Source: Rhinopithecus roxellana
Lineage: Eukaryota > Chordata > Mammalia > Primates > Cercopithecidae
DNA: 64,000 nt
Assembly: GCF_007565055.1 (NCBI RefSeq)
Contig: NC_044557.1
Span: forward strand, 76,518,595 to 76,582,594
Direction of reading: 5' to 3'
Shown here in pieces: positions 48,271 through 59,649 of this stretch. Position 1 is the stretch's first letter. Each line of letters starts with the position of its first letter. The notes beneath the pieces were generated by a model, which was given only the letters and a program-made list of their open reading frames with translations, ran no database searches and was not told where the DNA came from. The position numbers were made by a program, and so were the translations under genes.

Positions 48271-49590
48271 TAATTCCCAGGCAAGGTGGTTGAATAGGAA
48301 CAGCTCAGCTCTACAGCTCCCAGCAAGACCAATGCAGAAGGCAAGTGATTTCTGCATTTTCAACTGAGGTACCCGGTTCATCTCATTAGGACTAGTTAGA
48401 CAATGGGTGCAGCCCATGGAGGGTGAACAGAACCAGGGTGGGGCATCGCCTTACCCAGAAAGCACTAGGGGTCAGGGAACTCCCTCCCCTAGCCAAGAGA
48501 AACTGTGAAGGCCTATGCCTTGAGGGACGGTGCTACCCAGCCCACACACCAAGGTTTTCCCATGGTCTTTGCAACCCACAGACCAGGAGATTCCCTCGGG
48601 TGCCTACACCACAAGGGTCCTGGGTTTCAAGCAAAAAAATGGGCGGCTGTTTGGGCAGACATGGAACTAGCTGCAGGAGTTTTTGTTCATACCCCAGTGG
48701 CACCTGGAACTCCAGTGAGACAGACCATTTAGTCCCCTGGAAAGGGGGCTGAAGTCATAGAGCCAAGCGGTCTTGCTCAGCAGAAGGAGCCCAGGAAGCT
48801 AATATCCAATGGCTTCAAATTCTCAATGCCAGCACAGCAGTCTGAAGTCAACATGGAACTCTCCAGCTTGGTGCAGGGAGGGGCATCTGCCATTACTGAC
48901 GCTTGAGTGGGCGGTTTTCCCCTCACAGCGGTAAACCAAGCTGCCAGGAAGTTCAGACTGGGCAAGGTCCACTGCAGCGCAGCAAAGCCGCTGTAGGCCA
49001 GACTGCCTCTCTAGATTCCTCCTCTCCTGGCAGGGCGTCTCTGAAAGAAAGGCAGCAGCCCCAGTCAGGGGCTTATAGATAAAACTCCCATCTCCCTGGA
49101 ACAGAGCACCTGGGGGAAGGGGCGGCTATGGATGCAGATTCAGCAGACTTAAATGTTCCTGCCTGCCGGCTCTGAATAGAGCAGCGGTTCTCCCAGCACA
49201 GTGCTTGAGCTCTGCTAAGGGATAGACTGCCTCCTCCAGTGAGTCCCTGATCCCCATGCCTCCTGACAAGGAGACACCTCCCCACAGGTGTTGACAGACA
49301 CCTCACACAGGAGAGCTCTGGCTGGCATCGGGTGGGTCCTCCTCTGGGACAAAGCTTCCAGAGGAAGGAGAAATCTTTGCTGTTCTGAAGCCTCTGCTGA
49401 TGATACCCAGGGAAACAGGGTCTGGAATGGACCCCCAGCAAATTCTAGCAGACCTGCAGAAGAGGGGCCTGGCTGTTAGAAGGAAAACTAACCAACAGAA
49501 AACAATAGCATCAACATCAAGAAAAAGGATGACCATGCAAAAATTCCATCAGAAGGTCACCAACGGCTAAGACCAAAGGTAGAAAAATCC

Positions 49591-50624
49591 ATGAAGATGA
49601 GGGAAAACCAGCACAAAAAGGCTGAAAATTATTTCAAAAGACAGAATGCCTCTTCTCCTCTAAAAGATCACAACTCCTCGCCAGCAAGGGAACAAAAGTG
49701 GATGGAGAATGAGTTTGACAAATTGACAGAAGTAGGCTTCAGAAGCTGGGTCATAACTAACTCTTTCGAGCTAAAGGAGCATGTTCTAAACCAATACAAG
49801 GAAGCTAAGAACCTTGAAAAAAGGTTAAACAAATTACTAACTAGAATAACCAGTTTAGAGAAGAACATAAATGACCTGATGGAGCTGAAAAACACAGCAT
49901 GAGAACTTTGTGAAGCATACACAAGTATCAATAGTGGAACTGATCAAGAGGAAGAAAGGATATCAGAGATTGAAGATCACCGTAATGAAATAAGCATGAA
50001 GACAAGATTAGACAAAAAAGAGTGAAAAGGAATGAGGAAAGCCTCCAAGAAATACAGGACTATGTGAAAAGACAAAACCTACATTTGAGTGGTGTGCCTG
50101 AAAGTGATGGAGAGAATGGAAACAAGTTGGAAAACACATTTCAGGATATCATCCAGGAGAACTTCCCCAACCTAGCAAGAAAGGCTAACATTCAAATTCA
50201 GGAAATACAGAGAACACCGCAAAGATACTCCTCGAGAAGAGCAACCCCAAGGCACATAATTGTCAGATTCACCAAGGTTGAAAGGAAAGAAAAAATGTTA
50301 AGGGCAGTCAGAGAGGAAGGTCGGGTTACCCACAAAGGGAAGCCCATCAGACTAACAGTGGATATCTCTGCAAAAACCCTACAAGCCAGAAGAGAGTGGG
50401 GACCAATATTCAGCATTCTTAAAGAAAAGAATTTTCAACCCAGAATTTCATTTCCAGCCAAACTAAGCTTCACAAGTGAAGGAGAAATAAAATCTTTTCC
50501 AGACAAGAAAATGCTGAGGGATTTTGTCGCCACCAGGGCTGCCTTACAAGAGTTCCTGAAGGAAGTACTAAATATGGAAAGGAAAAACTGGTACCAGCCA
50601 CTGCAAAAACAGACTAAAATGTAA
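49591..50624 (+). pseudogene. L1 ORF1 (RNA-binding protein), disrupted
   Basis: ORF1p is the trimeric nucleic-acid chaperone of the L1 ribonucleoprotein. The first part (49591-49902) carries the N-terminal and coiled-coil region and ends at a TGA at 49900-49902, which looks like a CpG transition of CGA in 'acagcatgagaac'. A frame shift follows, and the rest reads open from 50022 to 50624, covering the RRM and C-terminal domain (motif RRATPRHIIVRF; end near QPLQKQTKM). Total span is close to the family's 338 codons, so the copy is full length but broken twice. Confidence 0.93.
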
Positions 50625-53600
50625 AGACCAAAGACAACATGAAGAAACTGCATCAACTAATGGTCAAAGTAACTAGGTAGCATCATGATGACAGGATCAA
50701 ATTCACAAATAACAATATTCACCTTACATGTAAATGGGCTAAATGCCCCAATTAAAAGACACAGACTGGCAAACTGGATAAAGAGCAAAGACTCATCAGT
50801 GTGCTATATTCAGGAGACCCATCTCATGTGCAAAGACACACATAGGCTCAAAATAAAGGCATGGAGGAAGATTTACCAAGCAAATGGAAAGAAAAAAAAG
50901 AAAGCAGGGGTTTCAATCCTAGTCTCTGATAAAAGAGTTTTTGAACCAACAAAGCTCAAAAAGACAAAGAAGGGCATTACATAATGGTAAAGACAATGTA
51001 GCAAGAAGAGCTAACTATCTTAAATATATATGCACCCAATACAGGAGCACCCAGATTCATAAAGCAAGTTCTTAGAGACCTACAAAAAGACTTAGACTCC
51101 CAGACAATAATAGTGGGAGACTTTAACACCCCAGTGTCAATATTTGACAAATCAACAGGACAGTAAATTAACAAGTATATTCAGGACTTGAACTCAGCTC
51201 TGGACCAAGTGGACCAAATAGACATCTACAGAACTCTCCACCACAAATCAACAGAATATACATTCTTCTCAGCACCATGGAGCACTTATTCTAAAATCGA
51301 CCACAGAATTGGAAGTAAAACACTCCTCAGCAAATGCAAAAAGCAGAAAATCATAATAAACAGTCTCTCAGACCACAGTACAATCAAATTAGAACTCAGG
51401 ATTAAGAAAGTAACTCAAAACTGCACAACTACATGAAAACTGAACCTGCTCCTGAATGACTACTGGGTACATAACGAAATGAAGGCACAAATAAATAAGT
51501 TATTTGAAACCAATGAGAACAAAGACACAGCATACAAGAACCTATGAGACACAGCTAAGCTAATGTTTAGAGGGAAATGTATAGCATTAAATGCCCACAG
51601 GAGAAAGTGGGAAATATCTAAAATCAACACCCTAACATCACAATTAAAAGAAGTAGAGAAGCGAGAGCAAACAAATTCAAAAACTAGCAGAAGACAAGAA
51701 ATAACTAAGATCCGACCAGAACTGAAGGAGAAAAAGACCCAAAAAACCCTTCAAAAAAATCAATGAATCCAGGAGTTGGTTTTTTGAAAGATTAACAAAA
51801 TAGATAGTCTGCTAGTCAGACTAATAAAGAAGAAAAGAGAGAAGAATCAGATAGAAACATTAAAAAATGATAAAGGGGAGATCACCACTCATTCCACAGA
51901 GATACAAAATACCATCAGATAATACTATAAACACCTCTACACAAATAAACTAGAAAATCTAGAAGAAATGGACAAATTCCTGGACACATACATCCTCCCA
52001 AGACTAAACCAGGAGGAAGTCGAATCCCTGAATAGACCAATAACAAGTTCTGAAATTGAGGCAGTAATTAATAGTCTGCCAACCAAAAAAAGCCCAGGAC
52101 CAGTTGGATTCACAGCTAAATTATACCAGAATTACAAAGAGGAGCTGGTACCATTCCTTCTGAAACTATTTCAAACAATAGAAAAAGAGGGACCTCCCGA
52201 ACTCATTTTATGAGGCCAGCATCATCCTGATACCAAAACCTGGCAGAGAGAGACACACACACACAAAAAGAAAATTTCAGGTCAATATCCCTGATGAACA
52301 TCCATGTGAAAATCCTCAGTAAAATACTGGCAAACTGCATTCAGCAGCACATCAAAAAGCTTATCCACCACGATCAAGTTGGCTTCATCCCTGAGATGCA
52401 AGGCAGGTTCAACATATACAAAGCAATAAACGTAATTCATCACATAAACAGAACCAATGACAAAAAACACATGATTCTCTCAATAGATGCAGGAAAGGCC
52501 CTAGATAAAATCCAACACCCCTTCATGCTAAAAACACTCAATAAACTAGGTATTGATGGAACACATCTCAAAATAATAAGAACAATTTATGACGAACCCA
52601 CAGCCAATATCATACTGAATGGGAAAAAGCTGCAAGCATTCTCTTTGAAAACTGGAATGTGACAAGGTTGCCCTCTTGCACCACTCCTATTCAACGTAGT
52701 ATTGGAAGTTCTGGCCAGGGCAATCAGACAAGATAAATAAATAAAGGTTATTCAAATAGGAAGAGAGGAAGTCAACTTATCTCCATTTGCAGATGACATG
52801 ATTGTATATTTAGAAAACCCCATTGTCTCAGCCCAAAAACTCCTTAAGCTGATAAGCAAATTCAACAAAGTCTCAGGATACAAAATCAACGTGCAAAAAT
52901 CACAAGCATTCTTATTCACCAATAGTAGACAAACAGAGAGCCAAATCATGAGCAAGCTCCCATTAACAACTGCCACAAAGAGAATAAAATACGTAGAAAT
53001 ACAACTTACAAGGAAAGTGAAGGGCCTCTTCAAGAAGAACTACAAACCACTGCTCAAGGAAACAAAAGAGGACGCAAAGAAATGGGAAAACATTCCATGC
53101 TGAGGAGTCGGAAGAATATCGTGAAAATGGCCATACTACCCAAAGTAATTTATAGATTCAATGCTATCCCCATCAAGCTACCATTGACTGTCTTCACAAA
53201 ATTAGAAAAAACTACTTGAAATTTCATATGGAAAGAAAAAAGAGCCTGTATACCCAAGACAATCCTAAGCAAAAAGAACATAGCTGGAGGCATCATGCTA
53301 CCTGACTTCAAACTATACTACAAGTCTAGAGCAGCCCAAACAGCATCGTACTGGTACCAAAACAGAGATATAGACCAATGGAACAGAACAGAGGCCTCAG
53401 AAATAACACCACACATATACAACCATTGGATCTTTGACAAACCTGACAAAAACAAGCAATGGGGAAAGGATCCCCTATTTAAAAAATGGTGTTGATAAAA
53501 CTGGCTAGCCATATTCAGGAAACTGAAACTGGACCCCTTCCTTATACCTTAGACAAAAATTAACTCAAGATGGATGAAAGATTTAAACTTAAGACCTAAA

Positions 53601-54060
53601 ACCATAAAAACCCTAGAAGAAAACCTAGACAATACCCTCAGGACATAGGCATGGGTGACGACTTCACGACTAAAACACCAAAAGCAATAGCAACAAAAGC
53701 CACAATTGACAAATGAGATCTAATTAATCTAATGAGCCTCTGCATAGTAAAAGAAACTATCATCAGAGTGAACAGGCAACCTAGAGAATGAGAGAAAATT
53801 TTTGCTATCTATCCATCTGACAAACGGCTAACATCCAGAATCTACAAGGAACTTAAACAAATTTACAAGAAAAAACAAAAACAACCCCATCAAAAAGTGG
53901 ACAAAGGACATGAAAAGGGAGTTTCAAAAGAAGACATTTATGTGGCCAACACACATGTGAAAAGAAGCTCATCATCACTGGTCATTAGAGAAACGCAAAT
54001 CAAAACCATAATGAGATACCATCTCATGCCAGTTAGAATAGCAATTATTAAAAAGTCAGG

Positions 54061-54340
54061 GAACACGGTGGCTCATGCCTGTAGTCCTAGCACTTTGGGA
54101 GGCTGAGGCAGGCAGATCACGAGTTCAGGAGATCAAGACCATCCTGGCTAACATGGTGAAACCCCATCTCTACTAAAAATACAAAAACATTAGCCAGGCA
54201 TGGTGGTGGGCACATGTAGTCCCAGTTACTCAGGAGGCTGAGGCAGGAGAACGGCGGGAACATGGGTGGGGGAGCTTGCAGTATGCAGAGAGCTCCCCAC
54301 TGCACTCCAGCCTGGGTGACACAGTGAGACTCCGTCTCAG

Positions 54341-54369
<29 letters not shown>
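54061..54369 (+). repeat. Alu (AluS/Y-like) inserted in L1 ORF2
   Basis: Sense Alu ('gaacacggtggctcatgcct' to 'gagactccgtctcag') with a tail of about 34 A, flanked by an 11-bp target-site duplication AAAAAGTCAGG at 54050-54060 and 54370-54380. Several private changes near 54250-54295. Confidence 0.95.
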
Positions 54370-54377
<8 letters not shown>

Positions 54378-54638
54378 AGGAAACAGCAAATGCTGGAGAG
54401 GATGTAGAGAAATAGGAACGCTTTTACACTGTTGGTGGGAGTGTAAATTAGTTCAACCATTGTGGAAGACAGTGTGGTGATTCGTTAAGGATCTAGAACT
54501 AGAAATACAATTTGACCCAACAATCCCATTACTGGGTATATACCCTAAAGGTTATAAATCATTCTACTATAAAGACAACATGCACTCTTACGTTTATTGC
54601 AGCAGTATTCACAATAGCAAAGACTTAGAACTAACCTA

Positions 54639-54947
54639 GCCGGGCGCGGTGGCTCAAGCCTGTAATCCCAGCACTTTGGGAGGCCGAGACGGGCGGATCA
54701 CGAGGTCAGGAGATCAAGACCATCCTGGCTAACATGGTGAAACCCCGTCTCTACTAAAAATACAAAAAACTAGCCAGGCGACCTGGCGGGCGCCTGTAGT
54801 CCCAGCTACTCGGGAGGCTGAGGTAGGAGAATGGCGTGAACCCGGGAGGCGGAGCTTGCAGTGAGCTGAGATCCGGCCACTGCACTCCAGCCTGGGCGAC
54901 AGAGCAAGACTCCGTCTCAAAAAAAAAAAAAAGAAAAAAAAAAAAAA
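54639..54947 (+). repeat. Young AluY, Old World monkey-type, inserted in L1 ORF2
   Basis: An almost unmutated Alu with intact CpG-rich text ('gccgggcgcggtggctcaag') and a perfect 12-bp target-site duplication AGAACTAACCTA at 54627-54638 and 54948-54959. The CTCAAGCC near the 5' end, GAGACGGGCGGATC, and GATCCGGCCACTGC in the right arm are changes I associate with macaque and other cercopithecid AluY (AluYR-like) subfamilies rather than human ones. It is the youngest-looking insertion in the window. Confidence 0.93.
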
Positions 54948-55208
54948 AGAACTAACCTAAATGCCCATCAACGATAGACTGGATAAAGAAAATGTGGCAC
55001 ATATACATCATGGAATACTATGCAGCCATAAAAAGAATGAGTTCATGTCCTTTGCAGGGACATGGATGAATTTGGAAACCATCATTCTCAGCAAACTTAC
55101 ACACAGGAACAGAAAACCGAACACCACATATTCTCACTTATAAGTGGGTGTTGAACAATGAGAACATATGGGCATAGGGAGGGGAACATCACACACTGGG
55201 ACCTGTCA

Positions 55209-55232
55209 GGGGCTGAGGGGCTAGGGGAGGGG
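55209..55232 (+). other. G-quadruplex motif of the L1 3' UTR
   Basis: Four runs of GGGG separated by loops CTGA, CTA and A. The L1 3' UTR polypurine tract of primates is known to hold such a motif, and this old copy keeps it. Confidence 0.88.
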
Positions 55233-55379
55233 TAACATTAGGAGAAATACCTAATGTGGATGACAGGTTGATGGGTGCAGCAAAGCACCATGGCACATGT
55301 ATACCTATGTAACAAACCTGCACATTCTGCACATACATCCCAGAACTTAAAGTATAATAACAAAAAAAGAAAGAAAAAC

Positions 55380-56200
55380 AGCAGAAGAGAGAAATTAAAA
55401 AGTGGAAGAAAAAGGAAAAGTAAAAACACAAAGAAAAATAAAAAAAAAGATGAAGAACAACAAGTGAAATTATAGATGTGAAATGAGTGAAAGATGGAGG
55501 TAACAAAGTTAACAAAGAAACTACAATTATGTCAAGAACCACACTTTTCTAAAGCTATAGTGTAATAAACAGAGATAGATTATACAGTCTGGAGTTTGAG
55601 GTTCTGAAAATATAAAGACACTGTGTTTTGTAAAGAGTTATCTAATAAAATTGAACTTAGTAACTTGTAATTTGAATTTATAGAAACTTAGTAAGTTTCT
55701 TGAATACAGATTGTTACATGGTCCATTTATTTGTGGAAATCCTCCATCCTGACAAAAAGGTATTTGTTTTTGAGTATTAGTTTAATCTATTCAAAAAGTT
55801 TTGAGTTCATGTCTAAAGAGTATGATAACATATCTGTGTGAAAATATACTACAGACATATTAGAAATCATCAGATGTAACTAAATTTAGACCATACTGTT
55901 AGCATTTAAGGAAACTTCTAAGATGGGATTCTTGTTATTTTTCTAGCAAACCACTCATTCAACATAAGATGAAGTTCTTATGTTACTACTGTATTTACTT
56001 GGAATCAATTTTCCCAAAAGTGTCATAATTGAGGAAGTATGGAATTTAAAGAAGAAAAATGCTCATATTTCATTATGTTGCTAACTAAATGCATAGAATA
56101 TGCAGTTTGGGAACTTTTAAAAACAACAAATGAATGTGCGCTGGTCATTTCTTTTACTAACCTGAACAGTTGCAGTTTATTTTTGGGAAGAAAAAACACA
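55380..56200. other. L1 3' flank and DNA downstream of CSMD3
   Basis: The first 90 bp are purine-rich ('aagaaaaataaaaaaaaaga'). The rest is unique with no gene recognised. A further AATAAA (minus strand, around 55724) and one at 56176-56181 could serve as alternative CSMD3 poly(A) sites. Confidence 0.45.
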
Positions 56201-56204
56201 TTTT

Positions 56205-58049
56205 ACAAAAGCAATTATCCGTTTTTATTTTGTTTACATTGCACTGAAAATTTACATCATACTTTTACAAAGTTTCTTTTCATAAAAATATACTTCTTTA
56301 CAAAAGTGTATGCATTAATATAAGAGGAGTAGCCAGTTGCAGAAGAAACATTGTTTAAACAAGATCTTAAATGTATTAGCCTTAACATTAATGAATGAAT
56401 CATTGTTATTGCAGTCATTTGAATAAACAAGAATAAATAAATGATGGCATAAAATTTAAAACTGCATCCTGCCAGTAGAGTACAATGTTGAGAAAATTGT
56501 ATGAATTTCCAAAACAATGTATCTCAAAGTGGTTTACAAGAAATTCACTAAATGTTGTAGAGATAGATCCAAACAGCGCTCCCAGGTGCAAGGGTTTCTC
56601 TTAGGCACTCTGTCTCATGATACAAAAAGTCGAGACTGTTCACAGAGTTATCCATATTTGAAAGGTACAACAACAAAGAGTTAACACTGGGTACATGATT
56701 TCATTCAATGAAGTAAAACATGCTATAAAAGGGAGACGATGACCTATTAAATAAAAATGCTGGCATTGCTGTATGATACAGTTCAAATGAGCCACCAATA
56801 ACTTACAAATACATATCTTAATTTGACATTGAAAGAAACCTGTTGTATCTGAAACTTGGTGTTTAAGAATAAAGGTACAGAAATTTAAAAATATATAAAT
56901 ATATGATAAGTCCACAATTTTAGGCAATAAATTTATATTGGTGATTTATAATAACAATTTTTTTCAGTCATTATGTTTAGTGGCTAAACCAAAATGTTTT
57001 TCTAATCCATTGTTAAATGAAAGTTAAAAGTGTCAAAATAACAGTAAATTTGAAGACTCAACTGGAAGGAAATGTAGATATAAATAGAATAAATTATTAG
57101 GACATTTTATTTGGTCTTTCAAAAATATTGTAAAATGAAGACTGGTAAGTTTGGTGTCTCAGATAACTGTAAAATAATAATCTTTCTAGACAATTTTTGC
57201 CAGCCAAATGGCTTTTGGGTGACAAAACATATTGAAACTACTATCACATTTGGGATTAAAAAATAATAAAAATAAATAGAAAAAAACATATTGAAGCATG
57301 GAGTTAAACACTACCCCATAGCTCACTGAATAATACTGGTTACTCCACAATGGGGAAATCGGGAGGGTAGCACAATGAACTTGCCATTTGCAGAAACTAT
57401 GACAACCAGTCTAAAAGAAGAAGAGCAATACGATACTAAAGAATAAAAAACAGAAAGATTCAAAATGGAATGGGCAACCTTATTTCTTCTGAGACATAAA
57501 TTAGCTCGTAAATATTTAAAGTCATAACTCAATCTTAAATAAGGAAAACAATGCCTCAATTAACAAGAATGAATGGCAGATAGAGTGGTATGAAAGACAG
57601 ATTTGTGGGCCTGATGTAGCTCAGGACAGTTAAAGAGAAGTCAGTGATCTATTGACTCTTGTAAGTATAGCTCTTATTTCTACCCTATATCTTTTTTTTT
57701 AAACCCAGTCCCTCTAATATAGTTTATAAAGCACAGAAATACTGATAGTGGATGCTCCTCCAATATATGCAAATAAGTTTATGTTTTAGAATAATCTCCT
57801 TTTTAAAAAAAGCAAATAAACTGTGAGTAAGCACTCTCAGAGTGCAGCCAAATTTCTGTAAAACTCTCCATGGTAAACATGAAGAATTATGGTCCAGTTT
57901 ATGAAAAAACACTCTTCTGTATCATTCCTCAGGAAAAGGTGACCCAGCAAGTCCTGAAAAGTGTGCTTTAATTTGTTTAGCAGTGAACTAAATGTGCACT
58001 GTTTTGTGTGTCGATTTCCAAGCTTCTGAAGAAGGCAAAGGTTGCCTCG
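56205..58049 (-). other. CSMD3: CSMD3 3' untranslated region (predicted extent)
   Basis: It runs from the base after the TAA stop to a predicted cleavage site about 20 nt past the AATAAA at 56224-56229. It is about 1.85 kb, AT-rich and free of any interspersed repeat I can recognise, unlike most of the window. An earlier AATAAA (57106-57111) would give a 0.94-kb UTR. The length agrees with my recollection that the human transcript is about 13 kb with an 11.1-kb coding region. The exact end is an inference. Confidence 0.7.
56224..56229 (-). terminator. Predicted CSMD3 poly(A) signal AATAAA
   Basis: Minus-strand AATAAA. The next 40 nt downstream on the minus strand are U- and GU-rich ('tgtaaaatgtgttttttctt'), the usual downstream element. 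A second AATAAA lies 48 nt further on (56176-56181). Confidence 0.6.
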
Positions 58050-58209
58050 TTATACCATTGTGCAAACCGTGTTCAAGTTGGGATCAAATCGTACTGCCTT
58101 CCCTTCCACTGACTTCGTGTTGGTGTCATACATGGGATTTTCAAAAGCTGCTTGGCCATTGTTATTTTCATGAACTGAACATCCTGTATACTGTGTTTTA
58201 GGTGCAGTC
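58050..58209 (-). CDS. CSMD3: CSMD3 last coding exon (cytoplasmic tail and stop)
   Basis: CSMD3 is a giant type I membrane protein of CUB and sushi domains, implicated in dendrite development; this exon encodes its short cytoplasmic tail. The minus strand has an acceptor 'tctcatcaacag' before 58209. One base completes the split Arg codon (AG|G); then come 52 residues beginning TAPKTQYTGC, and TAA at 58050-58052. The tail has ENPMYD, an NPxY-like sequence that could bind PTB-type or endocytic adaptors, and ends CTMV, which fits a class I PDZ ligand (T at -2, V at 0). The family C-terminus (FENPMYDTN, NTVCT.V) identifies it as CSMD, and the CSVHENNNGQ text fits CSMD3 rather than CSMD1. Intact, no stop or shift. 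Confidence 0.96.
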
Positions 58210-58547
58210 CTGTTGATGAGAACATTGATTAGCTATGTGTTAACTTTCTTCCAGAAATACCAGACTACAGCTCAAACGTAACGTACAGCATTAGCAAATA
58301 ATGTAACTTAAAAATATTGAGACATCATTAACACAGTAAGTCAACCTTGAACAATTTCCTTGTTACTTTAAAAACCTGAGTAACTTTTAATTTTACATAT
58401 AATACATAGTTATATACAGCATCAATATTAGTAACATAAATATAAATACATGATATGATAGCTATAATAAATTTTTTTACAAAATTAGGAATTATTATGA
58501 CTTATCATTTATAGTATAAATAATGATGACGGATTTAAGTCTCATTG

Positions 58548-58875
58548 CTATTTATTTGTTCATCAAATATTTACTGAACATCTATTATTCACCAGTCACG
58601 ATTCTAGGCATTGGGTATATAATTTTTTTTTAAAGACTAGTCTTTACTTTCAGGGAATTCACACTGTAGTGATAGAAAACAAGAATAAATTAAAAATAAA
58701 TAAAACCAAAAATAGTAGCTAATGAGAATTATTATAATGAAAAGGAAAATAGTTAATATGAAAAGTAACTGGAAGCCACTTTAGGAAAGGTAATAGAAAA
58801 AAGTATGTTTTAGGAGGTAAAATTTAATCTGAAACTTGAATTAAAAGTTGGTTCCACACTAAAAAGAGTAGGAGA
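58548..58875 (-). mobile_element. L2 LINE fragment, antisense
   Basis: 'catcaaatatttactgaaca', 'attctaggcattgggtatat', 'ttcagggaattcacactgta', 'tctgaaacttgaattaaaag' follow antisense L2. Lies in the CSMD3 intron, in the same orientation as the gene. Confidence 0.78.
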
Positions 58876-58879
58876 TTCC

Positions 58880-59645
58880 CTGAAAAGTACACAATTAATG
58901 CTGAGGCCTAATTTGGAAAGGTTCTTTGGAGTATCCCAAAACATGAACACTCAATTTTATTTTTTAAATGGTACACATTAAAGTATGTAAATTCAAAAAG
59001 TCAAAGAAGAAATGGCTACACTCACACTAAAGTACTGAAAATAGTTTCTAAAAGATGACTGACACTAAGTTAACCAGACACATGAATTCTGGGTTGGTTG
59101 GTTGAGGATACTAGTCTTGAAATTCTGATTAATTGCTTTATTTCTTCCACCTTTGACTAATGCTAATTTTGTTTATCTTTCCCACAAAGCATGTATAACT
59201 TGCTCACATTTGTAATGGAAGAAAGATAGACTTGTTGCTATTTGCTTCTGGGGCCTAATTCCTAAAATGGATATATCTTAAAATAAATTCGTTTCTCAAG
59301 TCTGGTGTTGTTTATACTGAACAATCAAATTTCAACTATTAATTTTATTGTAATTTGTAATTGCCATTATATTATTTTACTATCACTAATGCATTTTCTG
59401 AATTTATCTATATTTCCAAAATATTAGGTGATTTCTATGACAATAATTACAAAAGAAACTACCTTAGGTTTATTGGGAGAAAGCTAATAACTTGCTCTTA
59501 CTAGGTGTGCCTAATACTATAACTCTACTGGATCACATTTTTTTTCAAAACTAGATCTAAAATAAAAACCAAAAGCAACATCATTGCCTTCTAATTAGGT
59601 AATAATCATGAAGATACAAAATAATTGCCCCTTCTTAATATTCAA
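58880..59645. other. Unique intronic stretch
   Basis: No repeat or RNA gene recognised. Confidence 0.4.
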
Positions 59646-59649
59646 CAAC

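Larger units (their letters stand above)
50688..55154 (+). pseudogene. L1 ORF2 (endonuclease/reverse transcriptase), disrupted
   Basis: ORF2p supplies the endonuclease and reverse transcriptase of L1. The start (ATGACAGGATCAAATTC at 50688) and the endonuclease text (QETHLMCKDTHRLK near 50800-50860) are clear. RT-region text follows: HHDQVGFIPEMQGRFN near 52370, the aspartate motif as SIDAGKALDKIQ near 52480, and FADDMIVYLE near 52790. Many stops and shifts break it into at least eight frames. Two Alus sit in its C-terminal part, and the stop lies near 55152-55154. Dead copy. Confidence 0.93.
48273..55379 (+). mobile_element. Near full-length primate L1 (older L1PA-like), with two nested Alus
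   Basis: Starts with a 5' UTR end ('tgaataggaacagctcagct'), has a roughly 1.3-kb 5' UTR, decayed ORF1 and ORF2, and a 3' UTR ending 'cagaacttaaagtataataa' with an A-rich tail. Subtracting the two Alus gives about 6.5 kb, so the copy is essentially complete. The ORF1 N-terminal and coiled-coil text is the older type (about L1PA8 or older, or L1PB) rather than the young L1PA2-6 type, by recall. Stops and frameshifts make it immobile. I could not identify a convincing target-site duplication. Confidence 0.93.

Noticed and set aside
49591..53495. Many open frames that look like genes for a reverse transcriptase and RNA-binding protein
   Set aside because: They are fragments of one dead L1 element with stops and shifts, recorded as pseudogenes.
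55189..55542. 117-codon minus-strand frame, very Phe/Ser rich
   Set aside because: It is the complement of the A-rich L1 tail and adjoining purine-rich DNA.
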